A stretch of DNA of 64,000 bases, from contig JAJCZU010000004.1 of assembly GCA_029262235.1 (NCBI GenBank), forward strand, positions 992,001 to 1,056,000, given 5' to 3'. How positions within the stretch are numbered: the first letter of the stretch is position 1; each line of letters opens with the position of its first letter. The stretch is from Candidatus Eiseniibacteriota bacterium. GTDB lineage: Bacteria; Orphanbacterota; Orphanbacteria; Orphanbacterales; Orphanbacteraceae. A program made the position numbers and the translations under genes. Shown here piece after piece: positions 9,823-18,237 of this stretch. The notes beneath the pieces were generated by a model, which worked only from the letters and a program-made list of their open reading frames with translations, was not told where the DNA came from and ran no database searches.

Positions 9823-10539
9823 ATGATCGGGAGCGGGAGACGAACTACGCTGGCTGCGTTTGCAGCCGCTCTCGCGATTTTCGGCTGCGTGGAAGAAACG
9901 GAGTGGACCGCGATGCGCGAACGAATGGTAAGCGATCAGATCGTGCGGCGCGGCGTCACGAATCCCGCCGTGCTCGATGCCGTGCGCGCCGTTCCGCGCC
10001 ACGCGTTCGTTCCCGAAGCGTATCGCAGCGAAGCCTACGACGATCATCCGCTTCCGATCGGCGAAGGGCAGACGATTTCGCAGCCCTATATCGTTGCGCT
10101 CATGACCGAGCTTCTCGATCTGAAACCGGGTGACCGCGTGCTCGAAGTGGGAACGGGGTCCGGGTATCAGGCGGCCGTGCTGGCCGAACTCGTGACCTCC
10201 GTCTTCAGCATCGAAATCGTCGAACCGCTCGCGAAAGAGTCGGCCGCGCGGCTTGCGGCGCTCGGCTACAAGAATGTCACGGTGCGAGCGGGGGACGGAT
10301 ATCGCGGGTGGCCGGAAGAGGCGCCGTTCGACGCCATTATCGTGACGGCCGCGCCCGGGCACGTGCCGAAACCGTTGACGGAGCAGTTGAAAGACGGTGG
10401 CGTGCTCGTCATTCCTGTCGGCGACGAAGAACAGTCGCTGCTCCGCATCACGCGGACCGGAAATGCGTTGAAACGGGAGAGCGTGATTCCCGTGCGCTTC
10501 GTGCCGATGACCGGCGAGGCCGAACGCGGCGAGAAGTAG
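9823..10539 (+). CDS. pcm: Protein-L-isoaspartate O-methyltransferase with N-terminal lipoprotein-like signal
   Basis: This enzyme methylates isoaspartyl residues of damaged proteins using S-adenosylmethionine. The body is canonical: [18 protein letters not shown], the [14 protein letters not shown] motif, and the SAM-binding [11 protein letters not shown] (about residue 107). From ATG 9823 (AGGAG at 9813-9817, 5-base spacing) it begins with a basic, hydrophobic signal ending in IFGC (Cys22), which would make it a lipoprotein. A second start at ATG 9913, with GGAG 9 bases upstream, would give an ordinary cytosolic enzyme. Both may be used. It lies 8 bases after the YhaN-like gene, probably in the same operon. 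Confidence 0.88.
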   Translation: MIGSGRRTTLAAFAAALAIFGCVEETEWTAMRERMVSDQIVRRGVTNPAVLDAVRAVPRHAFVPEAYRSEAYDDHPLPIGEGQTISQPYIVALMTELLDLKPGDRVLEVGTGSGYQAAVLAELVTSVFSIEIVEPLAKESAARLAALGYKNVTVRAGDGYRGWPEEAPFDAIIVTAAPGHVPKPLTEQLKDGGVLVIPVGDEEQSLLRITRTGNALKRESVIPVRFVPMTGEAERGEK

Positions 10540-10597
10540 AAGACCGGTCGGCTCCCGTGTTTTTCACCTACACTTCACTCTTTTTCGCTGCACTTCG

Positions 10598-13351
10598 CTA
10601 CTGAAACGTGTTCTCGCGCAGCAGCCGATACTCGTTGGCATCCTTCTCGACGCCTTTCGCGACCGACCATTCCGCTGCCGTGTCGTAGAGCATCCACCGG
10701 ACTTCTGCCGGGTACTCGTGAATCGGCCGCCATTCCACTTTATCCGCAAGATAGGTAAAGGAGGGGGGCGCGCCCTTGCGAACGGCGCTCAGCACCGGGT
10801 TCAGAAGCGCGCCGCAACCGGTAACATCGCCGCGCGCGAGCCGCGTGCGCGCCAGCAGAATCGTCGCGAGGTCGTTGTAGTCCGCGATGGCGCGCGCGTC
10901 TTCGAGCGCACGCACCGCCCCTTCCAGGTCGTTTCCGAACAGCGCAAGCAGGCCGGCCGTGCATTCGACTTCCGCGTTCTGGGGGTCGATGAGGCGCGCT
11001 TCGTCGATCTGTTTCGACGCGTCCTCGAGACGGCCTTCGCGAATCAGATAGCGGGCGTAATCGGAGCGGAGTTCGGGAATCCCGTTTCGCCGCTTGAGCG
11101 CCTGCATGAAGTAGTCGTCCGCTTCTTCTTTTCGCCCGTTGAATCCGAATGTGAGGCCCACGCCCCAGAGCGCCCCCGGGTGATCCGACTGGTAAGCAAG
11201 CACGCGTTCGTACGCTGCGGCGGCGGGCTTCAACTGACCGTCGCGCAGGTACGCGTTTCCGAGCGCGTGATCGATGTCGTAACGCTCGTTCGCGTCAACG
11301 GCAGCGGCGCCCTCTTCGAGCACCGCGATCGGGGCCTTGCGGTCGCCCGTCCTGTGAAAGACGGTCTGCGCGAGGCGGATCCAGGGGCCGGCAACGGCCG
11401 GGTGCTTGTCGACGGCAAACTGGGCCGCGCGCACGGCGGCTTCATTCTCGCCGAGAACCGAACGCGTGTACGCCATGCCGGTCCAGGCACCTTCGTCATC
11501 GGGAGAACGCGCGATCGCCTTGTCGAGCAGTGCGAGCGCTTCGTCAGGCTCCCCGTTTTCGAGTTTGTCCATGGCGGCTACCACGAGCGCCGGTGCGAAA
11601 TACTTGGCAACCGAAGTATCCGTCAACACCTCTTCCAGAAGCGCGAGCAGTTGAGGGTCGAACTGTTCGAGTCTTTCGCGCACGATCTCGCGCGTATCGT
11701 ATTCGTCGCGCTTCGGGCTGAAGTACGAATTGATCCCCTCTGCGAAGTACTCCCAGACGCTCGAGCCCTGATAGCGTGAAACAAACGTCTTCCGGCCGGC
11801 CTCTTCCTGTTCTTTGGCGCGCGCGTACTCTTCCTGAATCCGCCGCTTCTCCTCGGGAGTCAGAACGTAGTGCACCTGATGGGAGAGTTCGTGCAGCACG
11901 GTGTTGTACTTCTGATAGATCGTGCGCTCGACGTCCTCGACACCCGTTACCGTGTTGAAGCCGCCGCACCCGCGCACGTCGTCCCACAGGCGCGAGTCGT
12001 ACGAGATCCGCTGGTCGGCGAGCTCTTCGAGAAATGGCGACTCCGAAAGCCGCTCATGAAGCGGTTTGATGTAGTACGTGGCGCCCGCCTCGTTCAGCAC
12101 GGGTATAAAACGCGCCCACTGCGTCATCGAAAGCGCCACCCGTTTCTGGTGGCGTTCGCTCAGCGCGTCCCAGTTCAGCACGAACTGCTCGACCCCCGGA
12201 ATCACGGGGAGAGCGGACAGGTCGAGTTTGCGTTGATACAGATCGCGGTTCACGTTGACGCGGAGCTTCTTCCACTCCATCGCCTTCGCGAACGCGTTGT
12301 GTGCCCGGCCGTAGTCGGGGCAGATGTGCAGCGCCTGCTGAAAATGCGCGATCGCCGAGTCGGCCTGACCGCGTTCCCACGCGATGACGCCGAGGAGCAG
12401 ATCCGAGTCGACGAGATCCGGGAACGCCCGGCGCACGTTGCGCAGCATCGCTTCCGCCTGATCGCGCTTACCCTGCTTCATGAGGTTCCGCGATTCCCTG
12501 AGATACGCTTCGCCCTCGGCATCCTGGAACGCGCCGGGATACGCTTCTTCGATCTCCGAGTAGTTGTAGTCGGTGTAACCGTTCCCGAGCAGATAGTGCG
12601 AGGCCTCGTGATACGGATCCAGTCGCAGCGCTTCCTTCCCGATCGCGATCGCCTCGCTCACTTCGCCGAGGCGAATCAGCACGAGCGTGACGGCGTAAAG
12701 CAGATCCGGCGTGGGCGGGGCTTCGCCGAGAGCGTGCGTCAGCAGGTCCGCGGCGGCCTCGTAATCGTTTTCGCGATACGAAATGTTCGCGAGGCCGAGC
12801 AATGCGCGCGCCCGGTCTTCCGGACTGTGCGTGATCGCGAGCAGCCGGTCGTAGTCCGCTTTGGCGTCGTCGTACCGGAGCGTCTGATAGGCGAGCGACC
12901 CCCGCCCGAATAGGCCTGCGATCGCGTCTTCGTCCTCGGCGAGAAGCCGCGTCACCATGCTGTCGACACGGGGCAGATTCTCCTGCGCGTTCCAGAGACG
13001 AATGCGCAGCCTGGCCAGCGCGTCCTGGTCGGCGCCCCCCGCTTCGGCCATGCGGATCTCCCGCTCGGCGTCTTCGAAGTTGTACATCGTCAAGTGAATG
13101 TCTGCCCAGAGAAGCGCCGTCCGCGCCGGATCCTCGTCCGCCAGGCGTTCTTCCGCAATCAGCGCGACCGCCTGCGGAATGCGCCCGAGCGACACGAGAT
13201 CTTCGGCCCGATCAAGCCCCTCGTTCCCTTCACGTTCGAGATCTTCGATTCGCTGCATGCGGCTGTCGCGTACTTTGTCCAGAAACCGTGTGTCGGCGCT
13301 GCTTTCCGACACGAGAAAAAATATCGCCGCCAGGGCGAACACAAGGCGCAT
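10598..13351 (-). CDS. Secreted TPR protein with gluzincin-type metallopeptidase domain
   Basis: A 917-residue protein with an N-terminal signal peptide ending near SESSADT. Tetratricopeptide-like helical repeats fill about residues 30-400 and 560-900. Between them is a zinc peptidase signature HELSH (487-491), followed about 50 residues later by WEYFAEGINSYF, whose Glu is the likely third zinc ligand. This arrangement of TPRs around a gluzincin core occurs in unnamed secreted or periplasmic peptidases; the substrate is unknown. RBS AAAGGAA precedes ATG 13351. It lies 64 bases downstream of the oligopeptide transporter gene on the same strand and may be cotranscribed with it, which would link peptide breakdown to uptake. 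Confidence 0.75.
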   Translation of the reverse strand: MRLVFALAAIFFLVSESSADTRFLDKVRDSRMQRIEDLEREGNEGLDRAEDLVSLGRIPQAVALIAEERLADEDPARTALLWADIHLTMYNFEDAEREIRMAEAGGADQDALARLRIRLWNAQENLPRVDSMVTRLLAEDEDAIAGLFGRGSLAYQTLRYDDAKADYDRLLAITHSPEDRARALLGLANISYRENDYEAAADLLTHALGEAPPTPDLLYAVTLVLIRLGEVSEAIAIGKEALRLDPYHEASHYLLGNGYTDYNYSEIEEAYPGAFQDAEGEAYLRESRNLMKQGKRDQAEAMLRNVRRAFPDLVDSDLLLGVIAWERGQADSAIAHFQQALHICPDYGRAHNAFAKAMEWKKLRVNVNRDLYQRKLDLSALPVIPGVEQFVLNWDALSERHQKRVALSMTQWARFIPVLNEAGATYYIKPLHERLSESPFLEELADQRISYDSRLWDDVRGCGGFNTVTGVEDVERTIYQKYNTVLHELSHQVHYVLTPEEKRRIQEEYARAKEQEEAGRKTFVSRYQGSSVWEYFAEGINSYFSPKRDEYDTREIVRERLEQFDPQLLALLEEVLTDTSVAKYFAPALVVAAMDKLENGEPDEALALLDKAIARSPDDEGAWTGMAYTRSVLGENEAAVRAAQFAVDKHPAVAGPWIRLAQTVFHRTGDRKAPIAVLEEGAAAVDANERYDIDHALGNAYLRDGQLKPAAAAYERVLAYQSDHPGALWGVGLTFGFNGRKEEADDYFMQALKRRNGIPELRSDYARYLIREGRLEDASKQIDEARLIDPQNAEVECTAGLLALFGNDLEGAVRALEDARAIADYNDLATILLARTRLARGDVTGCGALLNPVLSAVRKGAPPSFTYLADKVEWRPIHEYPAEVRWMLYDTAAEWSVAKGVEKDANEYRLLRENTFQ

Positions 13352-13415
13352 GGGTGTTCCTTTCAGAATTCAAAACCGATTGCAGGACGGGGCTGTGCCG
13401 CCGGTCTGCCGTTCC

Positions 13416-15296
13416 CTACCGTTTTGCGGCGGACCGCATCAACAGGAAAACAACTACCCCAAAGAGGGCGACGGAGACAAGGGAGGAATCGAGAACCGGA
13501 ATCGGAAGTGCCACATTAAAGAAGATGAGCGTCGCCAGAACGACACCCGTAATCGCCTCGCCCGCGACGAGGCCGCTCGAGAAAAGCACGCCGCGACTTT
13601 GCGCGTCTTTCGCCTTTTCGCCGCCGCCCGCCGCCCGCGCCACGAGCATGCTGGCGATCCCGCCGACGAGGATCGGTACCGAGAGCGAAAGCGGCAGGTA
13701 GATCCCGACCGCGACCGGCATGATGTGCATCCGGAACGCCGCGCCCGCGCGCAGCAGGAACTGATCGATCACGATGATCGTAATGCCGATGCCCGCGCCC
13801 CAGTAGATCATGTTCCACGGCAGCGTGCCCCCGTGGAACATCGTGCTTGTAAGGCTCGCGAAAAGCGTGGCCTGCGGCGCACGCAGCTGGTCGCCGATGC
13901 CGTACGCTTCATGCAGCACGATCAGAATCGGCGCGATGATGAACGCCGGCACGACAACGCCCAGAACCTGCATCCACTGCTGTTTTACGGGCGTGGCGCC
14001 GACCAGGTAGCCCGTCTTGAGATCCTGCGAAACGTCCCCCGCCGTGCACGCCGCGCAGCAGACGACCCCCGCGATCCCGAGCACCGCAATGATCCCCGTC
14101 ATCCCGCTGAGACCGAGAAGCAGCAGGAGGCCGCTCGCGAAAAGCACCGTGCAGATCGTCATGCCCGACACCGGATTGTTCGAACTTCCGACGAGGCCCA
14201 CGATGTAACTCGACACGGCGACGAAGAAGAAAGCGGCGATCGTCATGATGAGCCCGGCCGAGATACCCACGAACGCGCCGCCCGCGAGGTGAATGTAGAG
14301 TCCGAAGATGAACGGCAGCAGAAGCACGAGAATGAGGCTGAGCGTCTTCATCGACATGTCGCGATCGGTGCGCGCGATGCTCGCGTCGTGGCCGGCCTGG
14401 TATCCGCCGATGCCGCCCGCGATCCCTTTGCGAATGCCGTGGCGCACGCTCCAGATCGACCAGAGTCCGCCGATGACCATCGCGCCGACGCCCATGTAGC
14501 GGATCTGCGCGTTCCAGACATTCCCGGCGTGCGCGACATAGTCCGTGACACCTTCGAGTCCGGTCGCGCTCACGTAGATCGGGATCGCGATCACCCAGCC
14601 GATCAGCCCGCCCATGCAGACGAGCGCGGCGATGTTCGGCCCCACGATGAAACCGACGCCGAGAAGGGCGGGGGAGAGATCGCTCCCGAAGTAGAAGATC
14701 GAGTTGCCGGCGCGCGTCGCCCATTCCACCGCCCCTTTGATGACCGCAACGCCGCCGATCAGCGACTTGAAGCCCGCGCCGATCAGCATCGCGGCCAGGA
14801 TCGCCTTCATGCCCGAGCCGCCTTTTTCGCCGGCCTCGAGCACTTCCGCGCACGCACGCCCTTCCGGGTAGATGAGCTCTTTCTCTTCTACGATCAGCGC
14901 GCGACGCAGCGGGATCATGAACAGAACGCCGAGAAGCCCGCCGAAGATGCCGATCAGCGTGACCGGCCAGTAATGGAAGTTATGCCATGCGCCGGTCAGC
15001 ACGAGGGCGGGCACGGTAAAGATGATACCGGCCGCGACGGACTCGCCTGCCGAAGCGATGGTCTGCACGATATTGTTTTCGAGAATGGTGCCGCGTTTCA
15101 GAATGCCGCGAAGAATGCCCATCGAGATGACGGCGGCGGGGATCGATGCGGAGACGGTCATGCCGGCGTAAAGGCCGAGGTACGTATTGGCGGCCGTCAT
15201 GACGACGCCGATCAGGAGTCCGATTCCGATCGCGAGCGCGGTTGTTTCCGCGATGTTCCTGCTGGCGGCTACGTACGGCTTGAATTCCGAACTCAA
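13416..15296 (-). CDS. OPT-family oligopeptide transporter
   Basis: A 626-residue, almost entirely hydrophobic protein with about 15 membrane segments, of the OPT family that imports oligopeptides or metal-peptide complexes. Recognisable features are the N-terminal TALAIGIGLLIGVVMTAANTY region, IPAAVISMGILR, and the EKELIYPEGRACAEVL stretch typical of bacterial OPT proteins. The start is a TTG at 15296, preceded by GGGGGGAT; no in-frame ATG or GTG is nearby. Upstream lies the repeat-rich divergent region shared with the M4 protease gene. Peptide uptake fits the secreted peptidases encoded on both sides. Confidence 0.88.
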   Translation of the reverse strand: MSSEFKPYVAASRNIAETTALAIGIGLLIGVVMTAANTYLGLYAGMTVSASIPAAVISMGILRGILKRGTILENNIVQTIASAGESVAAGIIFTVPALVLTGAWHNFHYWPVTLIGIFGGLLGVLFMIPLRRALIVEEKELIYPEGRACAEVLEAGEKGGSGMKAILAAMLIGAGFKSLIGGVAVIKGAVEWATRAGNSIFYFGSDLSPALLGVGFIVGPNIAALVCMGGLIGWVIAIPIYVSATGLEGVTDYVAHAGNVWNAQIRYMGVGAMVIGGLWSIWSVRHGIRKGIAGGIGGYQAGHDASIARTDRDMSMKTLSLILVLLLPFIFGLYIHLAGGAFVGISAGLIMTIAAFFFVAVSSYIVGLVGSSNNPVSGMTICTVLFASGLLLLLGLSGMTGIIAVLGIAGVVCCAACTAGDVSQDLKTGYLVGATPVKQQWMQVLGVVVPAFIIAPILIVLHEAYGIGDQLRAPQATLFASLTSTMFHGGTLPWNMIYWGAGIGITIIVIDQFLLRAGAAFRMHIMPVAVGIYLPLSLSVPILVGGIASMLVARAAGGGEKAKDAQSRGVLFSSGLVAGEAITGVVLATLIFFNVALPIPVLDSSLVSVALFGVVVFLLMRSAAKR

Positions 15297-15604
15297 TCGA
15301 TCCCCCCGATGCTTAGTGACGCATGAAGTTTCTATATTCCGCGATCACGGGCCGGAAGTGAACTGTTTTCTCGAAAATGGGGGGCGCTTCCCCTCGCCCC
15401 TGCGAGGAGACCGGATTCCCCTCGCCCCTCGCCCGGGGCGGTCCGGCCACGGGACTCGGGGCTCGGTGAACCGGTCTCTCTCGCGCGAGGGAGGGGAACG
15501 GGGAGGGGGAAAAGAAGGTGGTGGGGTGGAGCGAGAAGAAGGGGAGTGTGCGTGTGGTAGAATTGGGGGGCGAAAGCGATTTGGGTTCCGTGCGATTGCG
15601 CGGA
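15297..15604. other. 308-bp divergent intergenic region with hairpin repeat A and purine tract
   Basis: No gene is visible here. The region separates the leftward OPT gene from the rightward M4 protease gene. It holds hairpin repeat A (about 15401-15487) and then a purine-rich tract (about 15488-15550) whose complement resembles the polypyrimidine tracts near the other repeats. A -10-like TAGAAT at 15558-15563 could serve the protease gene; I see no matching -35. Confidence 0.6.
15415..15477 (+). repeat. Repeat A: left copy of 63-bp inverted repeat flanking the M4 protease gene
   Basis: Its reverse complement occurs at 18142-18204 with one mismatch (T at 15467). The copy sits inside a longer imperfect palindrome of about 85 bp (15401-15487) whose arms begin GCGAGGAGACCGG and end CCGGTCTCTCTCGC, so it should also form a hairpin as DNA or RNA. 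A diverged relative (repeat C) lies near 25704. Confidence 0.9.
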
Positions 15605-18010
15605 ATGTACTCTACGTCCCCGGAGGCTGAAACGTTGTCTTGCCGTTCGACGCTCTTGATCGCCGCCATGATCATGCTGGCAGGCGCTGTGCCCGTGCGG
15701 GCTGACGTCATCGTCTATCGGAGCGAGTCGACGGATCGCGCGACGACGCTCCGCGTGCCCGGCACCTCGACGAAGGTGGCGCAGAAGGCCGCGATCAGCG
15801 CGGTCGACGCGCGCGCGATCGCGGATGCGTTTCTCGCCGAGCACGGCGCGGTCGCCGGGCTCACGGACGCCGCCGGCCAGCTCGCGCATGTCGAGACGCG
15901 ACAGGACGAACTCGGCCTCTCCCACGTGATCTACCACCAGTATCATCGCGGGCTCCCCGTTCGAAACGCCAGCGTGCGTGTGCATCTGAACCAGACCGGC
16001 GATGTCTATCTCGCGACGCTGAAGGTCGTGACGGATCTCCCGTTTGACGTAGTCGCGCGCGCCCCCGCAGATCAGGCGCGCGAGACCGCCGAAGACGCCG
16101 CCCGCGATCTGCTCCCCCAGTTCGCTGACATTGCCGCCGAGATCGAAACGCCGGAGCTCGTGCTGCTGCCGCTCGGCCTCAGTCGCAACGAAGCAGCCGA
16201 CGACACACGACTCGCATGGGAAACACACGTGACGTTTCCGAAGTGCGCGGATGGCGAGTGCCCGACGTTCGGAGCTCACGTCGCGATCGACGCGAAGAGT
16301 GGAAGCGTTCTCTACACATTGCGTGACTGGGAGGGGCTCGACCGCCGAGTGTATGACTGTTCGAAGGACGTCGGCGACGTGAACTGCTACATCGATTCCC
16401 CTGGAATCAGCGGTTATGTCCACGGCCGCAGCGAGGGGATGCCCGTTCGCGGACCGCACAACAATCCCGCCCTACCTCAGTTCGGCAGCACGGATGTGGA
16501 CTACATGTATGACATCGCCTCTACCATGCACGGTTTTGTTCAAACGAGTTTTGGAATCAACGGGGCGAACAACCAGGGTGGGGCTAGAAACGTGCCTCAA
16601 GAAGAGCACCAATCAAGATACTACGTTCATTCCGAAGGATGGAATGGGCTATTGGACCCATATTGCCCCGGGGGAGCCTGGAATTCTTCTACGAACTCAA
16701 TCGTGCTTTGCAATGGCGAAATCTATGATGATGTTCTTGCACACGAGTATGGACACTCCATCGTTGACTGGTCCTTCACTTCGGGTGGTGTCGCCCTTGG
16801 CACAAATTCGTCAAATCCGCATACGCGTGCTCTGGAGGAGTCTCATTCGGACATCGTGGGTGAAGCATTTGAATTTAACCAAACCGGCGCGCTTGATTGG
16901 ATGGCGGGCGGCGCCGTTGTTGACGGTCCCTGGCGTGATCTAATCGCGCCCCATGATTTCATTGATGAGCATGGTTTTCGTTATGCGCAACGGTTCTATG
17001 ATCAATACTTCGATTGCGATCAAGGGGTCGGATCGGGTGGCTTCTACTCGAACTCCACCGTCTACTCGCACGCCATGTACCTCGCGTCCGAAGGCGGCGA
17101 GATGAACGGATGCGAGATCACGGGGCAGGGAATCGATTTCGTAACGCAAGTCTATCATCGCGCCTGGCGTGTCTACTTCAGCTCCAGTCAGAACTTCGAC
17201 ACCGCCGATGACAGACTCCTGCAAGCATGCAGCGATCTCTACGACTCGACGGCGTGCGGGGAACTCGCGAAGGCGCTGCAGGCTGTCGAAGCGGATCAGC
17301 TCGGCATCTGCGACGATCCGCAGGGGGCGGCGGGCGAGAGCGCCCCGGCGTGTGCGGTGGCTCACGGCGGCACGGCGCAGACGACGCAGGCCGACGCGAC
17401 GCCGAGCGCCAGCTTCCAGGCGGGCGAGCCGGTCTGGCTGGCACTCGCGTCGGGAACGCCGAACCGCACCGTTGACTTCGTGCTCGCGCCGCACGACTCC
17501 GCGCGCCCGATCTGGGACGATCTGGACGCGCAGGCGCTCGACACGTCTTCGGGCACGCTCGACTCGACCGGCGCGCTGACGGCGTACTTCTTCACGCCGA
17601 CGACCGAAGACACGTTCGACGTGATCGTCGATGGCAATCAGGACGGCGACTACCAGCCGTGGGCCGACGAGACGATGACGATCATCGTCTCAGGCTTCGC
17701 GACCGATGTCCCCGAAGGCGCGGTCCCGAGCGCACGGGTTCTAGTGTCCGTTCGCCCGAACCCGTTCAACCCGACGACGAACTTCTCGCTGCGACTGCGC
17801 GAGACTTCGCGCCTGCGACTCACGATCTACGACACCGCCGGCCGCGCGGTCCGCACGCTCGCGCGTGAATCCGCACTCGCCCCCGGCGACTACGATTTCA
17901 CCTGGGACGGCACGGGCGACTCCGGCGCACCCGTCGCGTCCGGGCTCTATCTCTACCGCATCGAAACCGCCCGCGGCTCCGAGTTCGGCAAAATCACGCT
18001 CGTGAAATAG
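15605..18010 (+). CDS. Secreted M4 (thermolysin-type) metallopeptidase with FTP propeptide and C-terminal sorting module
   Basis: An 801-residue secreted zinc protease. A signal peptide (cleavage near VPVRAD) is followed by an FTP/PepSY-like propeptide (about 45-240), an M4 catalytic domain (about 260-560) and a C-terminal FlgD-like Ig/type-A sorting module with RPNPFNPTT and GLYLYRIE. HEYGH (380-384) and EESHSD supply the zinc site. Where thermolysin has its proton-donor His (GGVH-NSG), this protein has GGFYSNST, so that His is Tyr. About 16500-17030, including the catalytic core, is visibly richer in A+T than the rest of the gene. Start ATG 15605 is the first that leaves a plausible signal peptide; codons further upstream run through the purine tract. 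Inverted repeats flank the gene. Confidence 0.85.
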   Translation: MYSTSPEAETLSCRSTLLIAAMIMLAGAVPVRADVIVYRSESTDRATTLRVPGTSTKVAQKAAISAVDARAIADAFLAEHGAVAGLTDAAGQLAHVETRQDELGLSHVIYHQYHRGLPVRNASVRVHLNQTGDVYLATLKVVTDLPFDVVARAPADQARETAEDAARDLLPQFADIAAEIETPELVLLPLGLSRNEAADDTRLAWETHVTFPKCADGECPTFGAHVAIDAKSGSVLYTLRDWEGLDRRVYDCSKDVGDVNCYIDSPGISGYVHGRSEGMPVRGPHNNPALPQFGSTDVDYMYDIASTMHGFVQTSFGINGANNQGGARNVPQEEHQSRYYVHSEGWNGLLDPYCPGGAWNSSTNSIVLCNGEIYDDVLAHEYGHSIVDWSFTSGGVALGTNSSNPHTRALEESHSDIVGEAFEFNQTGALDWMAGGAVVDGPWRDLIAPHDFIDEHGFRYAQRFYDQYFDCDQGVGSGGFYSNSTVYSHAMYLASEGGEMNGCEITGQGIDFVTQVYHRAWRVYFSSSQNFDTADDRLLQACSDLYDSTACGELAKALQAVEADQLGICDDPQGAAGESAPACAVAHGGTAQTTQADATPSASFQAGEPVWLALASGTPNRTVDFVLAPHDSARPIWDDLDAQALDTSSGTLDSTGALTAYFFTPTTEDTFDVIVDGNQDGDYQPWADETMTIIVSGFATDVPEGAVPSARVLVSVRPNPFNPTTNFSLRLRETSRLRLTIYDTAGRAVRTLARESALAPGDYDFTWDGTGDSGAPVASGLYLYRIETARGSEFGKITLVK

Positions 18011-18012
18011 AA

Positions 18013-18060
18013 AAGAGACGGCATCCCGTCCCTCTTCTCTTCTCTTCTCTTCTCTTTTTC
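18013..18060 (+). terminator. Candidate intrinsic terminator after the M4 protease gene
   Basis: GACGG (18017-18021), loop CATC and CCGTC (18026-18030) form a short stem directly after the stop codon and run into a T/C tract. The stem is short and the tract is mixed T/C rather than pure T, so strength is uncertain. Confidence 0.4.
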
Positions 18061-18131
18061 TTTTCTCTTCTTCTTCTTTCTTCTCTTCTCGCTTCTTCCT
18101 CTTTATCCCCTTCGTTCCCTTCCCCTCTTCA
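18025..18131 (+). repeat. About 105-bp polypyrimidine tract
   Basis: Almost pure C/T sequence built on irregular TCTTC units, lying between the end of the protease gene and repeat B. A similar tract lies at 61324-61415, and the complement of 15488-15550 has the same character, so tract plus hairpin repeat seem to travel together. Confidence 0.8.
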
Positions 18132-18141
18132 CGCGGCGAAC

Positions 18142-18204
18142 AGACCGGTTCCCCGAGCCCCGAGTCCCGTGGCCGGACCGCCCCGGGCGAGGGGCGAGGG
18201 GAAT
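18142..18204 (-). repeat. Repeat B: right copy of the 63-bp inverted repeat
   Basis: Reverse complement of 15415-15477, 62 of 63 positions identical. It is followed at 18207-18217 by GGTCCTGTCGC, an 11-mer that recurs beside the related repeats at 25681-25691 and, on the other strand, at 61534-61544. It lies between the convergent protease and ECF sigma genes. Confidence 0.9.
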
Positions 18205-18237
18205 CTGGTCCTGTCGCCGCCCCAAGAGGGGATTTCG

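Noticed and set aside
5826-10539. YhaO/YhaN pair plus methyltransferase considered as a new anti-phage system
   Set aside because: The nuclease-ATPase pair matches the known housekeeping YhaO/YhaN type and PIMT is a repair enzyme; no other defence-like gene, integrase or composition shift is nearby.
13098-15326. A 742-codon open frame on the plus strand opposite the OPT transporter
   Set aside because: Low-complexity Arg/Asp/His composition, no domain, and it spans the intergenic gap and the TPR gene start; a shadow of the OPT gene.
18025-18131. Polypyrimidine tract considered as a microsatellite or CRISPR leader
   Set aside because: There is no regular unit, no spaced repeats and no cas genes; it is kept only as a composition tract.
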